DNA from: Cellulomonas iranensis NBRC 101100 = JCM 18110 | Lineage (GTDB): Bacteria > Actinomycetota > Actinomycetes > Actinomycetales > Cellulomonadaceae | DNA length: 57,270 bases | Assembly: GCF_001552375.1 (NCBI RefSeq) | Contig: NZ_BCRB01000019.1 | Location: 1 to 57,270, forward strand | Direction of reading: 5' to 3' | Shown here: one piece after another, positions 1 to 7,998 of the stretch | How the letters are laid out: each line of letters starts with the position of its first letter | How positions within the stretch are numbered: position 1 is the first letter of the stretch | The notes under the pieces: generated by a model | The model's input: only the letters and a program-made list of their open reading frames with translations | Databases searched by the model: none | Told to the model about the DNA's origin: nothing | Translations under genes and position numbers: made by a program

Positions 1-1413
1 CGCGCCGCGGCCGCGCGGGACCGGCACGCGGGGCGGCTGGCCGGCGAGGCGGCCGTCGTGCTGCTGGCCGTGGGGGCGCTCGTCGCGCTCGGCGCACGGG
101 GCGTGACCGACGCCGCCGCCGGCTCGGGCGGCACCGCTCCCCCGGCCGCCGACGCGCTGCTGGCGCTCGCCCCGACGCTCGGCGTGCTGGCGGGCGGGGT
201 CCTGCTGCTGCGCGTGCTCCCGGTGCTGCTGCGCCGTGCGGTCGCCGCCGCGGGACGGTCGCGACGCGCCGTCCCGGTGCTCGCGGCGGCCCGCGCGAAC
301 GACGCGGCGCGCGGCGGTCTCGCGTTCCTCGCGCTCACGCTCGCGGCGGGGCTCGTGGCGCTCGGCACGACGGTCGTCGCGACCGTGCAGCGCGGCGAGG
401 TCGACGCGTCGTGGCAGGCGGTGGGTGCCGACGCGACCGTGACCGCGGCGGCGCCCGACGCCGGTCTCGCGGACGTCGCCGCGACGCTGCGCGCGTCCGC
501 CGGCGTCGACCTGGCCGTGCCCGGGCGCGTCGACGAGCACGCGCAGGTGTTCGGCCCGTGGGGCGGGCAGCTGGTGCGCGTCGTCGCGCTGCCCGCGGCG
601 GACTACGCAGACCTGCTCGCGCGCACGCCGCTGCCGGACGACCCCGCGCTGCGCGACCTCGGCACGGCCGACGGGCGTCCCGCGGCGCTGCTGAGCCCGG
701 GGCTGCGCACCGCCGACGACCCCGCGGTCGAGCTGCTCTGGGGGACCGCACGCGTCGACCTCGTGACGGTCGGGACGGCGCCCGCCCTGCTCGCCGGGGA
801 CGGCGACGCGGTCGTCGTCGACGCCGACGCCCTCGCCGCGGCGATCGGCGTGCCCGTCGTGCCCGACCGCGTGTGGGCCGTCGGCACGGGTGCGTCCGCG
901 GCGGTCGCGGACGCGGCGGGGCTCGACGGCACGACGGTCGCGACGCGCGACGCGTGGCTCGTCGAGCACCGCGCCGAGCCGCTGACCGTGGGCGTGCAGC
1001 GCGCCGCCACGGCGGCGACGCTCGCGCTGCTGGTGCTCGTCGCGCTCGTCGTCATGCTGGCGGCCGCCACGAGCGCGCCGCAGCGCGGCGCGACGCTCGC
1101 GACGCTGCGGACGCTCGGGCTCGGGGGACGCGACGCGCGGCTGGTGACGCTGGGCGAGCTGCTGCCGGGCGCGCTGCTGGCGGCGGCGGGCGGCGCCGCG
1201 CTGGGCGGCGCGCTCACGGGGGCGGTCGTCGGGCCGCTCGCGCTGCGGCTCGTGACGGGGCAGGCGGACGACCCGGCGCCGGTCTGGTCGGCGTGGTCGG
1301 CGGCGTCGCTGGGCGTCGCGGCCGTGACGCTCGCGGTGACGGTGCTCGTCGAGTCGTCGCTGCGGCGCCGCGAGCGCCTGGGCGAGGTGCTGCGGGTGGG
1401 CGGCAGCCGCTGA
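1..1413 (+). CDS. FtsX-like permease of an ABC transporter, 3' part
   Basis: The frame is open through the left edge, so the true start lies outside; about 470 codons are present. Near the edge are two hydrophobic segments rich in Leu/Val/Ala, then a long extracytoplasmic region without cysteines, then the typical C-terminal FtsX block: a membrane helix (LALLVLVALVVMLAAAT), a cytoplasmic stretch (TLATLRTLGLGGRDARL), an Ala/Gly-rich helix, a last helix and a basic tail ending RRRERLGEVLRVG. In this family the permease works with an ABC ATPase in lipid, lipoprotein or peptide export, or in cell-wall control; the partner ATPase should lie to the left. Substrate cannot be told from the sequence. 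Confidence 0.85.
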   Translation, partial: RAAAARDRHAGRLAGEAAVVLLAVGALVALGARGVTDAAAGSGGTAPPAADALLALAPTLGVLAGGVLLLRVLPVLLRRAVAAAGRSRRAVPVLAAARANDAARGGLAFLALTLAAGLVALGTTVVATVQRGEVDASWQAVGADATVTAAAPDAGLADVAATLRASAGVDLAVPGRVDEHAQVFGPWGGQLVRVVALPAADYADLLARTPLPDDPALRDLGTADGRPAALLSPGLRTADDPAVELLWGTARVDLVTVGTAPALLAGDGDAVVVDADALAAAIGVPVVPDRVWAVGTGASAAVADAAGLDGTTVATRDAWLVEHRAEPLTVGVQRAATAATLALLVLVALVVMLAAATSAPQRGATLATLRTLGLGGRDARLVTLGELLPGALLAAAGGAALGGALTGAVVGPLALRLVTGQADDPAPVWSAWSAASLGVAAVTLAVTVLVESSLRRRERLGEVLRVGGSR

Positions 1414-1473
1414 GGGGCGTGCGCCGCGGCGGTGCCGGGGCGGCGGTGCCGGGGCGGCGCTGCTGGTGCGCCG

Positions 1474-1536
1474 CTGCGTCGCTGGCGGGCTGGGCTGCGT
1501 CGCTGCCGGGCTGGGCTGCGTCGCTGCCGGGGCGGG
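1474..1536. repeat. 21-bp tandem repeat, three copies
   Basis: Three head-to-tail copies of a 21-bp unit beginning CTGCGTCGCTG and ending in a G-run (1474-1494, 1495-1515, 1516-1536), with one substitution in copy 1 and two in copy 3. It lies between the permease stop and the convergent TetR gene. Just before it the shorter unit CGGCGGTGCCGGGG is also doubled. It looks like slippage-prone noncoding DNA; no function is evident. Confidence 0.7.
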
Positions 1537-1565
1537 GCCGTGGGCGCCGCGAGGCCCGTGGCGCG

Positions 1566-2246
1566 CTACCGGGCCGCCGTCGCGTCGAGCCCCGCGAGGA
1601 TCACGTCGATCGCGAAGTCCCGGCGCGCACGTTCGTCGGGTCCCGTGAGCGCGCCCGCGAGCCGGTGCACGTGCGGGAAACGGTCGGGGTCGACGTCGGC
1701 GTAGACGTCGTGCGCGCGCCGGGGGTCCGCGCCGCGCCCGCCCGGCACGCCGCGGGAGGTGCGCTCGACGGCCGTCGCGGCGGCGAACTGCGCGATGAGG
1801 TCGATGGCCAGGGCCGCCCGGTCGTCGGGGACGCCGCCGCGGCGCAGCAGGTCGAGCTCGTGCTCGGCGAGGCGCAGCGCGCCGGGGAGGGTCGGGATGG
1901 TGCCGAGCGCGACGGCCGCGAGGCCGGGGTGCCGTTCGAGCGCCTCGACGGTGCCGACGACGGTCCCCGCGAGCGCGGCCCGCCAGCCGTGCGGCTCGGG
2001 GTCGACGAGCGCGACCGTGCCGTAGACGTGGTCGAGCGCGTGCTCGAGCAGGGTCTCACGACTGTCGAAGTAGGCGTACAGCGACGCGGGCCCTGTGGCG
2101 ACGGCGCGTGCGACGTCGCGCAGCGAGACCCGGTCGACGCCCCGCTCCCGGACGAGCGCGAGGGTCGCGTCGAGGATCGCCTGCCGGGACAGCGCGGGCT
2201 TGGCCGGGCGCTCGCGGCGCGACGCGGGCTCGGGTGGCGTCGGCAT
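1566..2246 (-). CDS. TetR/AcrR-family transcriptional regulator
   Basis: A 226-residue protein. Residues about 20-65 form the TetR DNA-binding domain, with the recognition-helix region VATGPASLYAYFDSRETLL. The C-terminal all-alpha part (about 90-226) is the ligand-binding and dimer domain. The ATG at 2246 is chosen because a TACGCT -10 box (2253-2258 on the reverse strand) lies 6 nt before it, the pattern of a leaderless mRNA, and because the family-like sequence begins here. It is divergent from the NAD(P)-binding protein at 2328, and three palindromes fill the 81-bp gap, so it most likely represses itself and that gene. The inducer is unknown. Confidence 0.9.
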   Translation of the reverse strand: MPTPPEPASRRERPAKPALSRQAILDATLALVRERGVDRVSLRDVARAVATGPASLYAYFDSRETLLEHALDHVYGTVALVDPEPHGWRAALAGTVVGTVEALERHPGLAAVALGTIPTLPGALRLAEHELDLLRRGGVPDDRAALAIDLIAQFAAATAVERTSRGVPGGRGADPRRAHDVYADVDPDRFPHVHRLAGALTGPDERARRDFAIDVILAGLDATAAR

Positions 2247-2259
2247 GGCGCGAGCGTAG

Positions 2260-2307
2260 TTGACACGAACGCAGTTCGCGACGAACACTGTTCGCGAACG
2301 ACGTTCG
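2260..2307. promoter_or_regulatory. Triple TetR operator over a divergent promoter
   Basis: Three copies of the 13-bp palindrome CGAAC-N3-GTTCG lie at 2266-2278, 2282-2294 and 2295-2307. The rightward promoter appears to be TTGACA (2260-2265) with AACACT (2284-2289), 18 bp apart, so copy 1 sits between the boxes, copy 2 covers the -10 and copy 3 covers the start site. Copy 1 also overlaps the -35 area of the leftward tetR promoter. The arms are seen; binding by the adjacent TetR protein is inferred. Confidence 0.75.
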
Positions 2308-2327
2308 TATCGAGGGAGGGAGCCGTC

Positions 2328-3164
2328 ATGGCGGTCCTGGTGGTAGGCGCGAGCGGCGCCGTGGGCGGCGCGGTGGTCGCGGGTCTGCTGGAGCGCGGCG
2401 TGGACGTGCGCGCGACGAGCCGCACGCCCGAGCGACTGAGCCTGCCGCCGCAGGTGCGCACGTCCGCGGCCGATCTCGACGACCCCGCGTCGTTCGACCC
2501 GGCCCTCGAGGGCGTGGAGCGCATCTTCCTCTACGCGGACATGACGCACCCGGAGCCGCTGCTGGCCCGCGTCGCCGCGGCCGGCGTGAGGCACGTCGTG
2601 CTGCTGTCGTCGTCCGCGGTGACGGCACCGGGCGCGGCGGACGACTTCAACGGCGCGCGCTTCCTGCGGGTCGAGCGCGCGGTCGAGGACTCCGGGGTCG
2701 CGCACACGTTCCTGCGGCCGGGCGGGTTCGCGAGCAACGCCGCGCGGTGGAGCTGGAGCATCCGCACCGACGGCACCGTGCCGCTGCCGCACCCCGACGC
2801 GGCGCAGGTGCCCGTGCACGAGGCCGACGTGGCCGACGTCGCGGTCGTCGCGCTCACCGGTGACGCGCTGCTCGGCGCCGCCCCCGTGCTCACGGGGCCG
2901 GAAGTGCTCACGCTCCGCGAGCAGGTCGCGACCATCGGTGACGTGCTCGGGCGCGACGTGCGGGTCGTCGAGCAGACCGAGGCCGAGTCGGCGGCGCTGC
3001 TCGCGCGGCACGTCCCCGAGGTGTGGGTGCGGCAGATCATCGGCGACTGGCGCGCGGCCGTCGGCGCGACGCCCGCCGTGTCACGGGAGCACGAGCGCCT
3101 CACCGGGCGCCCCGCGCGCACGTTCCGCACCTGGGTCGAGGACCACGTCGACCTGTTCCGCTGA
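2328..3164 (+). CDS. NAD(P)-binding NmrA/atypical SDR-like protein
   Basis: A 278-residue Rossmann protein. The N-terminus carries the nucleotide loop VVGASGAVGGAV at about residues 4-15, followed by the strand and loop LLSSSAV and the LRPGGF motif typical of NmrA/YwnB-type atypical short-chain dehydrogenases. No classical YxxxK pair is obvious, so it may be a redox sensor or a quinone/flavin-linked reductase. The ATG at 2328 follows a strong purine-rich ribosome site (GAGGGAGGG, 2312-2320). Its promoter is covered by the triple palindrome, so expression is probably induced when the divergent TetR protein leaves DNA. The substrate is unknown. Confidence 0.85.
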   Translation: MAVLVVGASGAVGGAVVAGLLERGVDVRATSRTPERLSLPPQVRTSAADLDDPASFDPALEGVERIFLYADMTHPEPLLARVAAAGVRHVVLLSSSAVTAPGAADDFNGARFLRVERAVEDSGVAHTFLRPGGFASNAARWSWSIRTDGTVPLPHPDAAQVPVHEADVADVAVVALTGDALLGAAPVLTGPEVLTLREQVATIGDVLGRDVRVVEQTEAESAALLARHVPEVWVRQIIGDWRAAVGATPAVSREHERLTGRPARTFRTWVEDHVDLFR

Positions 3165-3273
3165 CACGCGCCGCGTGGCGCGGTGCACGACGCCGCGCGC
3201 GACGACGGTTGCGTGCGGTCACAGCGCCGCTGACACTGGTCGCGTCCGATTCCGACACGCAGGGGGAACCGTC

Positions 3274-3543
3274 ATGACGCGCATCACCACGAAGCTCGGA
3301 GCCACGCTCGCCGCCGCGGGCCTGCTCACGGCGGGCAGCATCGCCGCCGCCGTCCCGGCGCAGGCCGCGACGGTCACCAGCTACGTCATCGCGTCCGCCA
3401 CGTCCAGCGGGTGCAACACCGCCCTGCAGGGCGACATCCACGACCTCAAGGCGCAGGGGATCTACAAGAACCACACCCCGTGCACCAACACCGGCGCCTC
3501 GTCGTACCCGTGGCGCGCGCAGGTCTGGTACTACGCCGTCTGA
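3274..3543 (+). CDS. Small secreted two-cysteine peptide
   Basis: An 89-residue protein with a clear signal peptide: basic start, hydrophobic core at about 8-27, and a VPAQA cleavage motif ending near residue 31. The mature part is about 58 residues, has only two cysteines (SSGCNT and HTPCTNT) likely to form one disulfide, and ends in the aromatic tail WRAQVWYYAV. The start has a good ribosome site (AGGGGGA, 3261-3267). I do not recognise the family. It stands alone and a strong terminator hairpin follows at once. It could be an extracellular inhibitor, toxin-like peptide or wall-associated protein; nothing in the sequence decides this. Confidence 0.8.
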   Translation: MTRITTKLGATLAAAGLLTAGSIAAAVPAQAATVTSYVIASATSSGCNTALQGDIHDLKAQGIYKNHTPCTNTGASSYPWRAQVWYYAV

Positions 3544-3550
3544 GCGTCAC

Positions 3551-3576
3551 GGCCGGCCGGGGCGACCCGGCCGGCC
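3551..3576 (+). terminator. Rho-independent-type hairpin after the secreted peptide
   Basis: A perfect 11-bp GC stem (GGCCGGCCGGG at 3551-3561 with CCCGGCCGGCC at 3566-3576) closed by a GCGA tetraloop, 7 bp after the stop codon. There is no T-run, as is usual for high-GC actinobacteria. Confidence 0.75.
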
Positions 3577-3653
3577 ACGACCTCGGCGAGCGCGGCGTGA
3601 CGGTGGCGGGCAGCCCCGGGCCCGCGTGGTCGCTTGCCTCTCCGGGTCGAGCT

Positions 3654-3794
3654 CTACGCGATTCCGGTCCACCTGGTCTGCTCGTCCACGGGCGACGACC
3701 GGTCGACCTGCGGCAGCCGCTCGACGGCGACGTGGCACGTCTCGTCGGGCAGCACGGTCCGGGCACCGGTGACGAGCAGCTCGTGCCGCCCGCT
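3654..3794 (-). pseudogene. Possible gene remnant (about 46 codons)
   Basis: On the reverse strand the frame between a TGA (3795-3797) and a TAG (3654-3656) has strongly GC-biased third positions and encodes protein-like sequence (HELLVTGARTVLPDETCHV, then VAVERLPQVDR), but has no plausible start. It looks like the 3' tail of a decayed gene at the left edge of the defence island. No family is recognised and chance is not excluded. Confidence 0.3.
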
Positions 3795-3797
3795 TCA

Positions 3798-4324
3798 CGA
3801 ATCACCCCTGGTCATCAGCGCGCAGGCGGCGGTGTCGCGGCCTCGCCGCGATCAGACCATCAGGGCCATGGTCATCGCAGCCACCAAGCAGGTGACGAGC
3901 GTCGCCCCCGGTCACCCGGCACCGCCCGCTCCGGCCAGCCTGTACCGTCGGTCCGTCAGCCGCAGCGGCCCTCCCGCCGCGCGCAGACGACACGGGTGCT
4001 GTCCCGCGTCTCCACGAGCAGGCCCTCATCACCCGGGCCTCTGGGACAAGCAGACATTCACTCCTGGCTGGGAGAACGGACCGCTACGGCGTCGAACGCC
4101 ACCGCGAACTCGGGATGCGGCCGATGGCGATGCGGAACATCGGTCCCTGACTCCTGGAATGCGGCCTGCTCCGCAAACTGTCCGGGCCCCGGCCACCCAG
4201 AGGCCTACACGAACGAAGCTAGTGCTCCCGGGAGACTCGGACGCGCGGCGGTGCTCAGTAGCATGAGCATGGGTCGGCACAGTGAAGACGCGGGGATCCG
4301 CAGGACTCGAGGGGGACGCCGTTT
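3798..4324. other. Stretch without a convincing gene
   Basis: Apart from the possible remnant just to the left, the frames here have mixed codon use and no ribosome site with a supported start. The DNA is less GC-rich than the flanks and marks the passage into the defence island. A ribosome site for the next gene (GAGGGGGA) lies at 4309-4316. No RNA gene, inverted repeat of note or integrase fragment is seen. Confidence 0.5.
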
Positions 4325-6265
4325 ATGCACCTGAGCCGCATTCGGGTTCGAGGTCTTCGCGGAGCCGTCGACGGGCCGCTGGAGGTGCACTTACCAGGGC
4401 GCTTCGCCGTCATCGCAGGGGCCAACGGCGGCGGGAAGACCACCCTCACGGACGCGCTCTACCTCAGCCATGTCAAGCGTTTCCCGCACCTGCCGAGGCA
4501 TTCCGCCGCAGCACTTGGAGCTGGCGATCGGGACATTGAGGTTGAGTACCGCTTCGACGCCGACGTTGCCACCGAGGGCCCGCTAGGGCGACAGCTCCAA
4601 GCGCAAGCCGGGAGGACCGCGCCGGGAACTGTCGCCGCTGAGTGGGCGCGGACTCTTCACCGTGACCTCGGCGCGGTTCACACTAAGTCCGTGGATGGTC
4701 GGTCGAGCGATGTCGAGCAACGAACACTCCTGGTGCACCTGCCCGCTTGGAGGAACCCGCTAGACGAGCTGGCCCGGCGCGAGACGCGCATCCTCGTCGA
4801 GTTGCTCCGAGCACAACAGCAGAACCTGGGCCGTGGGCGTGACCTGTCCCGTCTACGTGGCAGGGCCTCAGGTCTCCTCGAGGCGCTCGCCACGGATGAC
4901 CTACTCGTGGGGCTCGAGGAGCGGGTCAGTGAGCAGTTGCGCGCACTCTCCGCGGGCGTTTCCCGGAACTGGCCCTACATCCGCGGACAGGTCGTAGACG
5001 ACCGCTACCTGGCGCGCGTGCTCGAGTTGATGCTCGCCACCACCGAAGGACGGAAGGATGCGCTGCCGCTCGAGGTGGTTGGCCTCGGCTATGTCAACCT
5101 CCTGCACATCGCCGTCACCTTGGCAGCCATCCCCGACTCGACGCGCATCGCGGCCGCTGCTGCCGCGGTGGCAGGCGGACCGCCAACCGGCCGGGTCGAC
5201 GCCGGGACGGCGGAGGCGCCGCTGGACGAGGCTGACCGAGTCTTGCGCCAAGCTCGCGCCGAGAGCGAGAGCGTCGAAGACTCGTTCTTCCCTGACGACG
5301 CCTTCCATGTCACGTTGGTCATCGAGGAGCCTGAGGCGCACCTTCACCCCCAGCTCCAGCACTCTCTGGTTCGGTACCTGCGTCGCCAGGTGCGCCTCCG
5401 CCCCGAACTCCAGGTCGTTCTGTCGAGCCATGCGACAGACGTCATCACGTCCTGCGACCCGACCGAGTTGGTGATCGTGCGTCGCGACAGCCAGGGGCAG
5501 AGAGTGTGCCGAGCGATCGCGGACATCCCGCTCAGCAATCGCGACGAGGTCCTCCGCAAGACTCGACTGCATCTGGATGCCAGCCGTTCCGCCTCCTTGT
5601 TCGCGGAGCGATTGCTTCTTGTCGAGGGTGTCACCGAGGCGGCCGTGCTCCGCGAGATGGGATGGGTGTGGGCCGGGGAAGACCTTGACAAGCAGGCGTT
5701 CGTCGATGCGTTGAGCATCGTGCCGATGGGTACCAAGGTCGGGCCGTGGGCGGTGCGACTCCTTGCGACCAGGGGCCACGAGCTCTGCTCCCGACTAGCG
5801 GTTCTTCGCGACAGCGACCTCGACTTCGACGACCTCCCAGCCGCACCCATTTGGGCCAGCGACCATGACCCTGCCGTCTTGCTGGTGGAGCACTGTCATC
5901 CCACCCTCGAGCCCCAACTCACCGAAGGGAACGAGGGTCTCGTGGCCGGGGCCCTGCAGGACATCGGGATCTCGGTGCCTGACGAGGTCACGCCCCAGGC
6001 GATCCGGGACCTGTTCCGCAGTCGGCACAGGGCGGGCGACGTCACGGTGAGCGCTGGACTCGCCGCAAGCCGCAAGGGCGAGTTCGCGGAGGCCCTAGCG
6101 GGGCGGATACGCGAGATGCGCGACGTCGTCGGTGCTGGAGTACGGGTGCCGGAACCCATCGAGCGAGTCTTCGAGTTCTTGTACCCAACGCCCGACGCTC
6201 CGCTTGCGGCCCATGCGCCGGTGGCACGTCCCGCTCCGACAGCCGAGCGCGCCACACAGACGTGA
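4325..6265 (+). CDS. gajA: Gabija-type GajA: OLD-family ATPase/TOPRIM endonuclease
   Basis: A 646-residue protein with the GajA/OLD layout. An ABC/SMC-like ATPase has its Walker A loop at residues 32-39 (GANGGGKT) and a Walker B/D-loop region near 330 ([14 protein letters not shown]), followed by the switch sequence [15 protein letters not shown] nuclease domain starts near 428 ([13 protein letters not shown]), with an acidic metal motif near 495 (DSDLDFDD). In characterised Gabija systems GajA is a sequence-dependent DNA nuclease restrained by nucleotides and joins GajB in an anti-phage complex. The ATG has a ribosome site at 4309-4316. The stop overlaps the GTG of the helicase gene by 4 bp, so the two are translationally coupled. 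Other OLD classes are possible, but the helicase partner makes Gabija the best call. Confidence 0.88.
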   Translation: MHLSRIRVRGLRGAVDGPLEVHLPGRFAVIAGANGGGKTTLTDALYLSHVKRFPHLPRHSAAALGAGDRDIEVEYRFDADVATEGPLGRQLQAQAGRTAPGTVAAEWARTLHRDLGAVHTKSVDGRSSDVEQRTLLVHLPAWRNPLDELARRETRILVELLRAQQQNLGRGRDLSRLRGRASGLLEALATDDLLVGLEERVSEQLRALSAGVSRNWPYIRGQVVDDRYLARVLELMLATTEGRKDALPLEVVGLGYVNLLHIAVTLAAIPDSTRIAAAAAAVAGGPPTGRVDAGTAEAPLDEADRVLRQARAESESVEDSFFPDDAFHVTLVIEEPEAHLHPQLQHSLVRYLRRQVRLRPELQVVLSSHATDVITSCDPTELVIVRRDSQGQRVCRAIADIPLSNRDEVLRKTRLHLDASRSASLFAERLLLVEGVTEAAVLREMGWVWAGEDLDKQAFVDALSIVPMGTKVGPWAVRLLATRGHELCSRLAVLRDSDLDFDDLPAAPIWASDHDPAVLLVEHCHPTLEPQLTEGNEGLVAGALQDIGISVPDEVTPQAIRDLFRSRHRAGDVTVSAGLAASRKGEFAEALAGRIREMRDVVGAGVRVPEPIERVFEFLYPTPDAPLAAHAPVARPAPTAERATQT

Positions 6266-7782
6266 CCAGTGCCCTCGCGCACGCGGGCGCCATCGCTGAT
6301 CTCACTGCAGAACAACGACTCGCAGCGGCCTCTTCGGCGAGCAAGCTCTTCATCGAAGCTGGTCCCGGCACCGGCAAGACCACCGTCTCAGCACAACGGT
6401 TCGGAGTACAACGCTTCGCCAGCGAACACCGGCACGACAGTCGCGCGGTAGTGGCCGTCAGCTTCACCCGGGCCGCGACCTACACGCTCCGAAGGCGGGT
6501 GCAGAGGTTGTGGGGCCCGGCAGCGCTGACCTGGCCGCACCGGATCGTCACCCTGGACACGGTGATGTGTGACCTCCTGCATGACCTGCTTCGCGAGCGA
6601 TTGGTGATCTGGCCGAACATGGACGCGTTGTGGCCGGATGGCAACGTTGTCCTAGACGTGCGCGACAGCTGGGCCTCATGCGGCGGCACTGTGTCGACCC
6701 GCTCGATCTACAGCTTGCACCTGTCCGGGCGCCATGTGCAGCTACGCAAGGATTTCGCACCGAAGCACGCCTACCGGGTTCCAGCGGTAGCGGTCGTGCC
6801 TCACATGCTCGCGGGCACCTGCACCCATCAGGATGTCCGCGACATCCTTGAGCTCGCGCTTCGGGATCCTCTGTCTGCGTCGCGAGTGCGCCAGCGGCTC
6901 GGCGATGTGATGAGGGCCCTGATCGTCGACGAGGTCTTCGACGCCAACGATCTGGACATCGCGATCATCGAGTCAGCCATCGCAGCGGGCGTTGCCGTGA
7001 CTCTGGTGGGCGACCCTTGGCAAGCGCTGTACCTCTTCCGCGGTGCCCGCCCGCATCTCGTTCCGGAGCGCCTTAGGCGAGCAAAGGTCCCCACACTGCC
7101 GCTGACCCAGTCTTTCCGGTGGCGCAGTGACGAACAACGAGACCTCGCCATGCGACTTCGCGAAGGACGAGGCGTGGTCCTCCCGACGGATACGGAGGAT
7201 CTGGACGTTGTCCTCGCGCTGTGGTGGAAGGACCTCTGGGAGCTCCGCGGGGTCCTGCCGCTCGCGTTCCATTCCTTCAAAGGCGGATACGAGGAGGCCG
7301 CCGCCACCCTGCTTCTCAACCACTTGACACGCAGCATCCTGGACATGGACGCGACCTACCTCAACGACGCCCTGACGGCGCTCAACGTGCAAGACCGTGA
7401 CGCTCTGAGACGGCTGGAGCCCGGTTTGCGGGAAGTGGTGGAAGTCTTGCGGCCTGGCGGGAGAACCGCCGTGACCGCGGCCTACGTGGAACTGGTGAAG
7501 GTCGTCGGCAGCGTGTCCGCGCGCGAGCTGCGCAGACCGCACCCAGCACACACAGGTCGTCTTGCCGACCTTCAGCGGTGCCTTGCGCTTCCCGAGAGAC
7601 CGGTTCCAGGACTGACGACGCACCAAGCGAAGGGTGGCGAGTGGGACGCAGTCGCCGTTAGGTTGCGGGACGCTGAACGAACCGCCCTCGGGTCGGGTCT
7701 CTCATTGGCCGAAGACATGCACCGCAAGATCTACGTCGCATGCACCAGAGCCCGCTGGCGTACGGTCGAGATCTTGCCGTGA
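6262..7782 (+). CDS. gajB: Gabija-type GajB: UvrD-like superfamily 1 helicase
   Basis: A 506-residue protein, close to the length usual for GajB. SF1 motifs appear in order: Walker A near residues 31-40 ([10 protein letters not shown]), a Walker B-like [10 protein letters not shown] near 218, motif [17 protein letters not shown] near 245, motif IV LTQSFRW near 281, motif [15 protein letters not shown] near 450, and motif [12 protein letters not shown] at the end. The Walker B Gln of UvrD (DExQD) is Phe here. The GTG start overlaps the gajA stop as GTGA. In Gabija, GajB is thought to sense or process DNA ends or nucleotide depletion and to activate the nuclease. The gene order and overlap match the known two-gene system. 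Confidence 0.87.
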   Translation: MTSALAHAGAIADLTAEQRLAAASSASKLFIEAGPGTGKTTVSAQRFGVQRFASEHRHDSRAVVAVSFTRAATYTLRRRVQRLWGPAALTWPHRIVTLDTVMCDLLHDLLRERLVIWPNMDALWPDGNVVLDVRDSWASCGGTVSTRSIYSLHLSGRHVQLRKDFAPKHAYRVPAVAVVPHMLAGTCTHQDVRDILELALRDPLSASRVRQRLGDVMRALIVDEVFDANDLDIAIIESAIAAGVAVTLVGDPWQALYLFRGARPHLVPERLRRAKVPTLPLTQSFRWRSDEQRDLAMRLREGRGVVLPTDTEDLDVVLALWWKDLWELRGVLPLAFHSFKGGYEEAAATLLLNHLTRSILDMDATYLNDALTALNVQDRDALRRLEPGLREVVEVLRPGGRTAVTAAYVELVKVVGSVSARELRRPHPAHTGRLADLQRCLALPERPVPGLTTHQAKGGEWDAVAVRLRDAERTALGSGLSLAEDMHRKIYVACTRARWRTVEILP

Positions 7783-7998
7783 GGGGCGCCCTTCGCTCTG
7801 AGATGGAACACGTCGCGCTGGAGTGCGGAACGCGATCGCTCATGACGAACGCCCGCGCCAGCCCTATCTCCACGCCGGCTGCCGCACCCAAGTAGCCGCT
7901 GGTTCAGTGACCGCCAGTAACCACATGCTCACGCGCTCGCGCGGCTTGCCTCCTTCGATGCCCTACCGGTGACGCGACGGCGCTGCCATCATCGAGAA

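Noticed and set aside
411..2327. Very long forward frame running from the permease into the NmrA-like gene
   Set aside because: It is a shadow of the permease and TetR genes: the product is almost all Arg/Ala/Gly and Asp, and only the part from 2328 is protein-like.
3411..4334. Forward frames of 200-300 codons across 3.4-4.3 kb
   Set aside because: No ribosome site, mixed third-position use, and low-complexity Arg/Ser/Pro product; they also overlap the secreted-peptide gene and its terminator.
4901..5779. 292-codon reverse frame inside gajA
   Set aside because: Mirror of a well-supported gene with complete family motifs.
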